Origin: Thermoanaerobacterium saccharolyticum | Lineage (GTDB): Bacteria > Bacillota > Thermoanaerobacteria > Thermoanaerobacterales > Thermoanaerobacteraceae | Length of the DNA stretch: 55,309 bases | Assembly (NCBI RefSeq): GCF_000747665.1 | Contig: NZ_BBKT01000050.1 | Span: 1-55,309 of the forward strand | Direction of reading: 5' to 3' | Part shown: one piece after another, positions 45,446 through 54,230 of the stretch | How positions within the stretch are numbered: the first letter of the stretch is position 1 | How the letters are laid out: each line of letters begins with the position of its first letter | The notes under the pieces: model-generated | Databases searched by the model: none | What the model was told of the DNA's origin: nothing | The model's input: only the letters and a program-made list of their open reading frames with translations | Translations under genes and position numbers: made by a program

Positions 45446-45747
45446 TTGAGTAAACATGGATGGATATTTGCTGTTTTTACATTTATTATAAATGTAACTT
45501 TTTATAAGGCATTGCCTGAAACAGTTGCTATTCAATGGCAATTCAATGGGAATATCTCAAATACGGCATCTAAATTGCAATTTATTTTTATCTTACCTGT
45601 AATACAGACAATAATTTATATAATAAAAAAATCAAAACAAAAGGTAAAACAACGAATATCTATAATGATATTTCCTATATGTTTGTAAGTATGCTTTTAC
45701 TGATTGTCGATACAATAATTATTCTGATAAATTTAAAAGTGTTATAA
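45446..45747 (+). pseudogene. DUF1648-type membrane protein, frameshifted
   Basis: A TTG at 45446 opens MSKHGWIFAVFTFIINVTFY and KALPETVAIQWQFNGNIS, the DUF1648 motif ('LP..IP.H.n..G'). After KSKQK the frame fails; shifting by one (consistent with one base lost near 45645-45652) continues KTTNIYNDISYMFVSMLLLI and ends at 45747. The presumed natural ATG at 45428 is followed by TGA. The decay is of a different kind (loss, plus a stop) from the +1 homopolymer cases. Its closest partner in the window is the gene at 50209. Confidence 0.65.
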
Positions 45748-45780
45748 ATTGAAATATTCTGAAGGAGCTGCTAACAATTT

Positions 45781-46170
45781 ATGATCAATTTATATAATAT
45801 TTCAAAGATATATTATGGCTGTGATAAAAAAGCTGTGGACTCATTAAACCTTGAAGTATATAAAGGTGATATTTTCGGTTTTCTTGGTCCAAATGGTTCT
45901 GGTAAAACAACAACTGTAAAAATTATTACCGGTATATTAAAACCCGATAGTGGAAAAGTTTTAATCAATGGATATGATATACTGAAAGACCCTCTTAAAG
46001 CAAAAAAAGAAATAGGTTATGTACCGGATGACCCTGAAATATTTAATAAACTTACAGGATTTGAATATTTAAGGTTTATATCAGATATATATGAAATAAA
46101 TAATAAAACAAGGCAGCTAAACATAGAGAAATTCGGTGGAATATTAGAAATTAATGATGTATTAAATATG
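45781..46170 (+). pseudogene. N-terminal part of an ABC transporter ATPase, cut by an IS
   Basis: ATG 45781 encodes MINLYNISKIYYGCDKKAVD and LEVYKGDIFGFLGPNGSGKT, with Walker A GPNGSGKTTT, the 'LKPDSGKVLINGYDI' loop and 'IGYVPDDPEIFNKLTGFEYL', the bacitracin/CcmA-type export ATPase pattern. The coding homology stops near 46168, where the IS1182 element begins; signature and Walker B motifs are lost. The 3' end of an ABC permease lies beyond the IS, so a two-gene transporter was interrupted and partly deleted. Confidence 0.85.
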
Positions 46171-47950
46171 ATTAAGGTGTCAAAAGTATTTTTCCTTCAT
46201 GATAAACTAAAAATATGGTAAATTAGAAATATAAACAAAAGGAAATAGAAGGAGCGATACATAGCCATGGCATTCAAACCAAATGAATATCAACAAATCA
46301 CAATGGAGGATAGATTCTTAAACTTGGATGATAGAACAAAAAAGTTTGTTTTAAATTCATGGGCAAAAGACTTTGCTGAAATCATATTTCCAGCAATCAA
46401 TGAAAAACGCTTTTCCGTATTGTACAGTGACAATCCCGCTTCTCGTCCAAACAGTCCTGTAAACGCAATAATCGGAGCCCTAATACTAAAAGAAATGTTT
46501 AATCTCACAGATGACGAACTATTAGCAAGCATCCTATGTGATGTCCGTTTTCAATACGCCCTTCACACTACAAGCTTCAAAAGTCAACCTTTCAGCGATA
46601 GGACTTTTAGCCGTTTCCGTGAAAGACTATATCTATATTATCTAGAAACAGGAAGAGACCTTCTTCATGAAGAAATGGAAGCCATGGCAAACGTATTTGT
46701 AAAATACTTTGATATAAATCCATCAGTAAAAAGGATGGACAGCATTATGGTATCATCCAGTTGCAAAAAAATGTCCAGATTAGAAATACTATACACATGT
46801 GTAGCAAATATGGTCAAGGCAGTATACAAAACAGGAGAATATGGGCATCTCAAAAACATGGAACACTACCTAGACGAAGACGACAGAAACAAAACAATCT
46901 ATCATAGAAAAAACGAAGACATAACAAAGAGACTTCAAGAAATAATTGAAGATGCTTATACGCTAATAAAAGAATTAGGAGAAGCATACGCTGAGTTACC
47001 AGAATATCAGCTATTACAGCGTGTACTAAAAGAACAAACAGAAATAACAGAAGAAGGCAAGATAGTACCAGTAGAAAAAGAAAAAATAAGCCCTGACAGT
47101 CTCCAAAACCCAAGCGATCCAGATGCAACATATCGCAAAAAAGCAGGAAAAGACCATAAAGGCTATGTAGCTAACATAGTAGAAACAATAGACGAAAAAG
47201 GCTCCATAATAACCAGCTATGACTATGATGCAAACACACACAGCGATAGCAGCTTTTGCAAAGAAACAATAGGAAAGCTAGGGAAACAAGAAAAAGAAAT
47301 AACAATAATAGCAGATGGAGCATACAGCAGCATTGAAAACATAGAACTTGCAGATAAAAACAATATCGAACTAATAACAACAGCCCTTATAGGGAAATTA
47401 CCAGATGAAATACAAAGCGAATTTGAATTAGACGAAACGACACATGAAATAATCAAATGCCCAAGAGGAGAAAAACCATACAAAACGAGGTACTATGAAA
47501 AAACTGGAGTATATAGAGCATCCTTCAATAAAAAAAACATGTGAACATTGTCCAATAAGAGAAAAATGTGGAGCGAAGCTACAAAAGAAATCGGCGTATG
47601 TATTAATAACAGCAAAAACAATACAAAGAGCAAGCTATTTAAAAAAGATGTCAACAGAAGAATACAGTGTACTTCAAAAGATAAGAAATGGAGTGGAGGG
47701 TATTCCATCAATACTAAGGCGTAAATATCATGTAGATGTGATACTTGTAAGGGGATTAGTGCGCTCAAAAATCTGGTTTTCATTCAAAATAGGAGCCATA
47801 AATGCAAAAAAAGTACTGAAAATGGCAGCGGAGATGGCTGCAATTTTGTATAATAGAATCAAAGTCAGATTTATTTTTACAGAATCAGGTAAAAATCAAG
47901 CAAAGTTATCATTAGCAGCTTAAAAAATGCTTCTTATGACACTTTAATCA
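46169..47950 (+). mobile_element. IS1182-family insertion sequence
   Basis: The ends carry imperfect inverted repeats: TGATTAAGGTGTCA at 46169 and, on the other strand, TGATTAAAGTGTCA ending at 47950, extended by AT-rich matches. The length of 1782 bp and a single long transposase are typical. It sits between the truncated ABC ATPase and the permease fragment. Confidence 0.85.
46267..47923 (+). pseudogene. IS1182 family DDE transposase, frameshifted in an A8 run
   Basis: MAFKPNEYQQITMEDRFLNL, 'ASRPNSPVNAIIGALILKEM', FSDRTFSRFRERL and 'KRMDSIMVSSSCKKMSRLEI' (first Asp) are the family N-terminus and catalytic start; ITIIADGAYSS carries the second Asp. The frame breaks at the A8 at 47530-47537; one A less continues KKTCEHCPIREKCGAKLQKK, the C-terminal zinc-like region and the final helices to 47923. 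About 551 residues when repaired, the normal length. Confidence 0.88.
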
Positions 47951-48055
47951 ACTAATAAATATTTTATGATTCTTATTGGTTTGGGAATATTGTTATTCAT
48001 TCTTTATAAGCTTTTGCTTTATTTTGGTTCTAAAAGATATTATGAAATAAGCTAA
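47951..48055 (+). pseudogene. C-terminal end of an ABC-2 type permease
   Basis: TNKYFMILIGLGILLFILYK, then LLLYFGSKRYYEIS* is a final membrane helix plus the '..RYE' type tail common in ABC-2 permeases. It follows the IS1182 right end, with the body of the gene missing, so a deletion accompanied the insertion. Confidence 0.55.
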
Positions 48056-48087
48056 AGTTAAAAATATATTAAATTTTGGGGTGAATT

Positions 48088-49729
48088 ATGAAAAAAGATG
48101 AGTTTAGGCATGTATACTCAATAATAAAACCTTATATGATAAAAGAAATTATAGGATTTTTTATAATAATTATATCAACTATTATATCGTTGTCGAATCC
48201 GTACATTATTAAATTAATCATAGATATTGCAATAGCAAATAAGGATGTACATGATTTAATAAGGTATATAATAATTTTTGCAGTTATTTATATAGTAGGA
48301 ACTATTTTAAATATTATTCAGTCATATATTTTTACTTATATTGGAGAGAAAATGCTGTATGATTTAAGATTAAATTTATATAAGAGTGTTATGAATAAAG
48401 AAATTACTTTCTTTAATGAAAAGCAAACAGGTGAGATTATGTCAAGAATTTTAAATGAATTACCTGATGTTGTGAATTTATTTGCTGGGACATTTATAAA
48501 TATAATTACACAGGTAGCAACTCTAATTATAGCTTTTGTAATAATGTTTACCATAAATAGGGATATAACAATTATTTCATTATTAGTAACACCTATGATT
48601 TACATTGTTTTAAGATATTATAATCCAATATTTAGAAATATAAATTTAAAATTTATGCAGATTAATTCAAAAATTAGTAATGTATTACAGGAAAATATTT
48701 TTAATATAAAAATAATAAAATATTTAAAAGCATATAAATTTGCTCAAAGGAGATTTTCGTTTGTATTGCATGAATATATAAATAAAAGATTTGATAGTGT
48801 TTATATAAATAGCATAAGCAATACATTACTGTCGTTTTTATTTTTTATTCCTTCGCTGATTTTACTTTTATATGGTGGATATCAGGTAATACAAGGGAGA
48901 TTAACTATAGGCGGTATTGTAGCATTATCGGCATATATTAACCAACTATTTCAACCAATAAAATCATTATCAAATATAAATATAGATTTGCAAAAATCAA
49001 AAGTAGCATTAAAAAGATATTTAGAAATTGTAGGAAAAGATAAAAAAGAAAAAACAGACGATATAAAGATGTCAAAGATAAAGAATTGTATAACATTAGA
49101 AAATGTAACTTTTTCATATCAAAAAGATAATAGTATAATCAATAATTTAAGCTTAAAATTAGAGATTGGTAAAATCATAAGAATTTCAGGAGCCAATGGC
49201 AAAGGGAAAACGACATTAATTGATATAATATGTGGTTTGTTAACTCCTCAATCTGGTGTTGTGAAATTTGATGATATAGATATAAAAAATATAAATATAT
49301 ACTCATTAAAAAAAACTTATTGGAATTGTACCGCAAAATACATATTTATTTAATGATACAATAAAAGGCAATATAAAAATGGGAAGAGATATTGATGATA
49401 ATAGAACAATAACTTTATGTGAAAAGCTGGGTTTTAATGATTTAATAAATGATAAGATTTTGAACCTTAGCAGTATAATTTCAAATAATGGAGATAGCTT
49501 ATCAGGGGGGCAAAAAAGAAAAATAACGATATTGAGAGCTTTAGTTCACGATCCTCAAATCATTATATTGGACGAATCATTGACATTTTTAGACGACTAT
49601 TCAAAGGAAAATTTTTGTAAATACTTAGATCAAATTAAAAAGGATAAAATTATTATAATGATATCTCACGAGGATACACCGTATCTTGATATTGATCTAA
49701 ATATAAATGTCGAAAATTCACAAAACTGA
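48088..49729 (+). pseudogene. ABC exporter (fused membrane and ATPase domains), frameshifted in an A8 run
   Basis: Residues 1-300 form the six-helix exporter domain (IIGFFIIIISTIISLSNPYI; FFNEKQTGEIMSRILNELPD). The ATPase has Walker A SGANGKGKTTL, signature SLSGGQKRKI, Walker B IIILDESLTFLDD and the switch histidine in MISHED. The frame breaks at the A8 at 49308-49315; one A less gives SLKKLIGIVPQNTYLFNDTI with the Q loop, for about 546 residues. It is the likely exporter of the RiPP. Walker A deviates slightly (GANGKGKT). ATG after TTTTGGGGTG. Confidence 0.85.
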
Positions 49730-49736
49730 TGATGCA

Positions 49737-49781
49737 CTATACAAAAGTATAGTAGAAATTCTTTCTAAAATAGTATAAAAT
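49737..49781 (+). promoter_or_regulatory. Second copy of the palindrome-linked promoter
   Basis: CTATACAAAAGTATAG (49737-49752), TAGAAA (49753-49758), 17 bases, TAAAAT (49776-49781). Spacing is identical to the copy at 38917-38961. It reads into the decayed regulator copy. Confidence 0.7.
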
Positions 49782-49835
49782 GTTTATAAAATTGATTTTA
49801 ACAGAGAGTTTGTTAAAAAGAACCATTGCTAAATA

Positions 49836-50153
49836 CCGTCTCCAGCCATAACTTTAAAAGAAAAGGATTTACAAATCAGATTAAATAAAAACATAGGACT
49901 TATTAATGTATTTCACAATTGTGTTGATAATATTTTAAATCAGACTAAAGAAGAATACATATTTTAATTAACTGATGACAATGGTTATCTTCTAAATATA
50001 AGATGCAATAATAAAATATATATCTGCATTGATAAATCGGGTTTTAGAATAGGTACGTCTTTTAAAGAAGAAGCCGTAGAGAAAAATGCCATATCAATGG
50101 CGATGCAATTAAGAAGATTAGTATATTTAGATCCTCAGCATCATTACTGTGAC
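49836..50153 (+). pseudogene. Decayed second copy of the GAF-LuxR regulator
   Basis: 318 bases aligned without gaps to 38161-38478, about 97 percent identical by eye. One substitution changes ATATTTTTATT to ATATTTTAATT and creates a stop. Both ends of the gene (start and the whole HTH) are missing. Confidence 0.9.
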
Positions 50154-50208
50154 TAATAGGATTTGACTATGATATTAAATTATAAAATATATAATAGGAT
50201 GTGATTTT

Positions 50209-50537
50209 ATGCAACTGAAAAAAATATTGAAATATTTATTTAAATTCGGGTGTATATTACACCTTTGACACTTATTATAAATATTTCAGTATATAAATAT
50301 TTGCCTGATAATATACCACTTCAGAGAAATGCTTTTGGTAATGTGAATTATACAGTAACTAAATTGCAATTTATATTTTTCGCTCCTATATTACAGTTGT
50401 TATGTTATATCGCAGTTAAATATCTTCAAGCAAAAGGTAAAAAGCAAATCTTCCATGGTGTTTATGATATTGCAGGATGGGCTATTCTATTACTCTTTGA
50501 TATTTTTCTACTTTATATTTTGATAAAAGGGCATTAA
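50209..50537 (+). pseudogene. DUF1648-type membrane protein, frameshifted near its start
   Basis: ATG 50209 starts MQLKKILKYLFKFG; adding one G to the GGG near 50250 joins it to VYITPLTLIINISVYKYLPD and 'NIPLQRNAFGNVNYTVTKLQ', then two helices ending FDIFLLYILIKGH at 50537. It matches the gene at 45446 in length and layout, so the two are paralogues. DUF1648 and SdpI proteins are often bacteriocin-immunity or peptide-sensing membrane proteins. Confidence 0.65.
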
Positions 50538-50578
50538 TTTATACTTAAGAAGGGATTTATGAAAGGAATGAAAATTAA

Positions 50579-51079
50579 ATGCATAAAAATAGGCCTGTTT
50601 TAAAGTTAAAATTTTCAACATTTGAAAAAGTTATCGAAATAATAGTAATAATTAATCTCATTTTAGAATTATTACTATTTATTAGGTATTGGCCATATCT
50701 TCCAAATAAAGTTCCAATACATTATAGTTTATCTGGTAATCCAGATTCTTGGGGTAGCAAAGGAACTCTTTTTTTAATACCTATAGTGAACATTTTATTA
50801 TATTTTATGTTTTTATATATAAGTAGATTTCCTCATATATTTAATTATATTCCTGAAATTACTGAGGAAAATGCAGAGCGCCAATATAGAAATGCACGTA
50901 CGCTTATGACTTGTTTAAAGGCAGAGATTATTTTTATGTTTTCATTTATTTTATATAAAGATATCTTTATGGCTTTAGGGAAGTTTAAAGAACTTGGAAT
51001 CGGATCTATTGCTATTTTATTGATAATAATTTTTGTTATAATAGTATATTTTATTATAAAATCAATAAAACTAAGGTGA
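50579..51079 (+). CDS. DUF1648 domain membrane protein
   Basis: 166 residues from ATG 50579. Four membrane segments (IIVIINLILELLLFIRY, FLIPIVNILLYFMFLYI, IIFMFSFILYKDIFMAL, IAILLIIIFVIIVYFII). The DUF1648 motif 'YLPNKVPIHYSLSGNPDSWG' is complete. Intact, directly downstream of its frameshifted relative. Candidate immunity or sensory accessory of the peptide locus; actual function unknown. Confidence 0.75.
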   Translation: MHKNRPVLKLKFSTFEKVIEIIVIINLILELLLFIRYWPYLPNKVPIHYSLSGNPDSWGSKGTLFLIPIVNILLYFMFLYISRFPHIFNYIPEITEENAERQYRNARTLMTCLKAEIIFMFSFILYKDIFMALGKFKELGIGSIAILLIIIFVIIVYFIIKSIKLR

Positions 51080-51298
51080 AAATGCGAATGTCAATAGAAA
51101 TTTGAGCCACATGCTAATGAATTTTTGAACCACTTCTGCTATTGAAAAAGTGATCCATGTGCTAATAAATTTCTGAGCCATTACTAAAAGACTTTCCCTA
51201 TGGTTGATATGTGGGTTTTTAAAAATAATATTTACTTTTATTTACATATAGTTAATAAAATCAGCATTTGCAAAGTAACCATCTGAGCGGATAATAAT

Positions 51299-52045
51299 CT
51301 ATTCTATTTGCGAATTATCACGCCTGAAAGATTCTCCATTCATATTTAATACATGTGAATGGAAAGTTAGACGATCTACTAATGCTGCTACCATAGTAGT
51401 ATTCTCAAACATTTCTGTCCATCTAGAGAATTCAAGGTTCGTAGATATAATTACACTTCCTTTTTCACTACGGTCCGAAATTATTCTGAATAATAAATCA
51501 GCTTGGTTCCTATTAAAGCATAGATATGATAGTTCATCTAGAATCAATAGGTCCACTTTTTCTAGCTGTTTTTCAAGTTTTAAAAGCTTTTTGTACTCTT
51601 GCGCTTCTGTAAGTTCTGTGACAAGATTTGCAACTGTATAGAACTTTACGTTATATCCCTCTTTACAAGCCTTTAGTCCCAAGCCTATTGAAATATGAGT
51701 TTTGCCTGTGCCAGTGTTTCCTATCATAATGACATTCTGACGTTTGGATATAAATTCACATGTAGCAAGTTCCCATATAAAGGCTTGTTCGACGTATTTG
51801 AGTCTGGTATAATCAAATTCGTCAAGGGTTTTCAGGTAAGGAAATCCCGCTTTGTGTATGCGGCGCTTTTGCTGGTTTTCTTGCCTGGAAGCTACTTCTT
51901 TTTTCATTAATTCTATGAGAAATTCCTCATATCCCATATTGCTATCCATGCGTCTAATAATACTTGTGTATTGTGCAAAAGTAGGCAGTTTTAGCTGTTT
52001 GGCATAAAGTTTTATTGTTTCTTTAGCTACATTTATTTCACTCAT
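51299..52045 (-). CDS. istB: IS21 helper ATPase IstB
   Basis: 248 residues. Walker A is MIGNTGTGKTHIS (about 106-118), Walker B LLILDELSYL, sensor VIISTNLEFSRW, and a C-terminal LVDRLTFHSHVLNMNGESFR, all typical of IstB, a DnaC-like AAA+ protein that assists IstA in target capture. Its ATG overlaps the end of istA by 4 bases. Intact. Confidence 0.93.
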   Translation of the reverse strand: MSEINVAKETIKLYAKQLKLPTFAQYTSIIRRMDSNMGYEEFLIELMKKEVASRQENQQKRRIHKAGFPYLKTLDEFDYTRLKYVEQAFIWELATCEFISKRQNVIMIGNTGTGKTHISIGLGLKACKEGYNVKFYTVANLVTELTEAQEYKKLLKLEKQLEKVDLLILDELSYLCFNRNQADLLFRIISDRSEKGSVIISTNLEFSRWTEMFENTTMVAALVDRLTFHSHVLNMNGESFRRDNSQIE

Positions 52046-53546
52046 TGTGCTACCCCATATTGTCTATCGTATATACTTAAATCAACTTCTTCTACATTTA
52101 CGGTATCTATAATTTTTTGTGCACTTTTCACTGGTGTGCTTTGTTCTATTAAATAACTACGGATTAAATCAATAGTAGGTGTAACACCTGCTGGAATTTG
52201 CTTTTTTATCTCTAGAAGTTTGTCTGAACCGTAGTCTACACAAAGTCTCAGAATTTTTACCATGTCTCTGGCTCCGCCCGGAAGTGTTTGTCCCCACTCT
52301 AACAATTCCTGTTTTACATGGTCCTTTACGGGCTTTGCATTGAATACAGCTCTGGGCTTTTGCTCTAATATGTCTATGTAATGTTCTAGCTTGTAAGTGG
52401 TTTTGTTAGAACCATAGCTTCTATTATGCTTAGCAATTTCCTGTCCACGATAGAAGATGATTAATATATTTCCATATGCTTTGATACTGACATTTTTACC
52501 TGCATACTTTACTGGTACAGAATAATTGTTTCTATCAAAGCGCACTGTTGAATACTCATCTACATTAACTGATATGCTTTTGCTCGAATCAAATACATAT
52601 TTAGGAAGTGAGTATAATAATGATTTGTCTATTTCATACATTTGGCCGACTGTCTGTTCATGGCCGCGTATCTGATGGGAACGGTATTTCAAACAGTTTG
52701 TCATAAGAATTTGATTTAATTCATCAATATCCTTTACTTTTGGGACAGGAACTAAAATATTGCGTCTTATCCAGCCTACCAGATTTTCTACCAGTCCTTT
52801 CTCATTTCCTTTACTTGGATTACAGAATTCCATTTTAAATGCATAATGTGCACTCAATGCTTGATAACGGGCCTGAGGTTTTGCATGAGCCCCAAAACCT
52901 TCCTTTACTGCAACTCTTGCATTATCAAAAATCAGCTTGTGGGGTACACCACCAAAATGTTCAAATGCTTTTACATTACCTTCTAAAAATGATTCTTCAT
53001 TTTGGCGATAAAATGCCATTACAAAAATATCACAACTGTAGCAGAGTCGCATACAGAAAAGATTTATAGTAACTTTTTTGTTGTCAAGGTACACAGTTTT
53101 GCGCCCCAATCTACTTGTGCTGCTTCTCCAGGGTCAAATTCAAGGGGTACAAATGCTTTTGGTATTTCATCTTTAAGTTGTTGTACAGCCAATCTTACTG
53201 TGGATTCTCCACCTTTAAATCCTTTTTCTTCTACAAGGCGATGATATATTCTTCTGGCTGTATGTTGTTGTTTTTTTATTCCTTCTGCTTCGTCTTCTTT
53301 AATGCACTGCCTGATAAAGTCCATTACATCAGGTGTTAAGACATCAGGCTCACGGGAATATTCTTTTCTCTCCCAAGGAACATTGTCACCTTTGCAGTAT
53401 TTTCTTACAGTGTTCCTTGAAATTTTTAATTCTCTGGCTATAGCCCTTTGAGACATTTGACGTACTGTATACATTTCTCTAATCTTTTGGTATAAATTCA
53501 CGTCAATAATCACACCTTCCAACCTCCTGTAAAATTTATCTTGCAT
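52042..53546 (-). pseudogene. istA: IS21 transposase IstA, frameshifted
   Basis: The start (53546) has the HTH MSQRAIARELKISRNTVRKY and reaches EAAQVDWGAKL (first catalytic Asp), where the frame fails near 53100. Continuing one frame over gives KTVYLDNKKVTINLFCMRLC, LIFDNARVAV (second Asp) and NPSKGNEKGLVENLVGWIRR (Glu), then the C-terminal Mu-type domain. One base appears to have been lost in GCAAAACTG (adding an A restores it), the opposite sign from the +1 cases elsewhere. Confidence 0.88.
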
Positions 53547-53646
53547 AATAAATTTTACAGGTTTTTTTATGAAAAGTAAAAGTGGATCACTTTTTCGTTA
53601 GCACAGAGCCACTTTTTGGCTCACTTTTATATTAGCATATACACAT

Positions 53647-53770
53647 ATGGATGAAAGCGTTTTAAGGTGTAAATTAAAAGACTTGGAAAAGCGCTTTTTT
53701 CAGAGTACAAGATGAGTATGTTGATCTAAGAGTAAGCGTTACTCGAAACGGCGATGTCTGGAAGAACTGA
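53647..53770 (+). pseudogene. Small acidic/basic protein, frameshifted in a T6 run
   Basis: ATG 53647: MDESVLRCKLKDLEKRFF, then with one T removed from 53695-53700, RVQDEYVDLRVSVTRNGDVW and KN* at 53768. About 40 residues. The family is not recognised. It lies 14 bases before the membrane peptide gene and probably shares its transcript. Confidence 0.4.
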
Positions 53771-53784
53771 GGAGGTGAATGGGT

Positions 53785-53892
53785 TTGGATAAATTCTTCA
53801 GATGGTTATTATCTACCATTTTGGTTGTACTGGTTTTAAATCTTTTGTTTTTGTCGTTTGTCTTTATCATCAATTGGAAATCTCCTCAATAA
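53785..53892 (+). CDS. 35-residue single-helix membrane peptide
   Basis: TTG 53785 with a strong GAGGAGGTG site 8 bases upstream. MDKFFRWLLSTILVVLVLNL and LFLSFVFIINWKSPQ form one long hydrophobic helix with a charged start and end. It could be a toxin of the type I sort, a small membrane regulator or a peptide export partner. No antisense RNA is evident by eye. Confidence 0.5.
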   Translation: MDKFFRWLLSTILVVLVLNLLFLSFVFIINWKSPQ

Positions 53893-54027
53893 GGTAATTT
53901 AGTAAAAAGTTTATTAAAAATATAAATAATTTATTAATAATTATTAAGTATGAAAAAAAGAAAATGACAGTAAAACTATACAACGAAGATGGTTCTGATA
54001 TAATTTCATATACAGGTCATTTCGCTT

Positions 54028-54095
54028 TAGTACTTTCGTACTAAAAAAATTAGTACTTTTGGTCAGTTGACACAATTTTGGAAGAAACATATAAT
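54028..54095 (+). promoter_or_regulatory. Promoter with paired TAGTACTTT repeats (second copy)
   Basis: TAGTACTTT at 54028 and 54051 (23 bp apart), then consensus TTGACA (54067-54072), 17 bases, TATAAT (54090-54095). It closely parallels 34007-34073 and drives the secreted-protein gene at 54231 through a leader of about 130 bases. Confidence 0.7.
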
Positions 54096-54230
54096 GAAAT
54101 CAAACATCGGCTGGCAATTTTTTCAGAATAACTTAAAGCAGCAGAAGTCTCAGAACGAATAAAAAAATGGAGGTGGTATTTGAAACTTGTATTATTACTT
54201 TAAATTAAGAATAATGAGAGGATGGTTTAA

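Larger units (their letters stand above)
51083..53637 (-). mobile_element. IS21-family insertion sequence
   Basis: Contains istA and istB on the minus strand. The ends share TGC(G/T)AAT(G/A)T...GAGCC, and both termini hold several short TGAGCCA/GTGGATCAC repeats, as IS21 elements do (multiple transposase sites). About 2.55 kb, typical. Right-hand repeats lie at 53580-53637, left-hand ones at 51083-51180. Confidence 0.85.

Noticed and set aside
46850-47783. Cysteine/leucine-rich frames antisense to the IS1182 transposase
   Set aside because: Low-complexity shadows of the transposase coding strand.
54078-54203. Helical frame ILEETYNEIKHRLAIFSE, stop, LKAAEVSERIKKWRW
   Set aside because: It is interrupted by a stop, overlaps the promoter, and has no start codon with a ribosome site; perhaps a fossil but not supportable.
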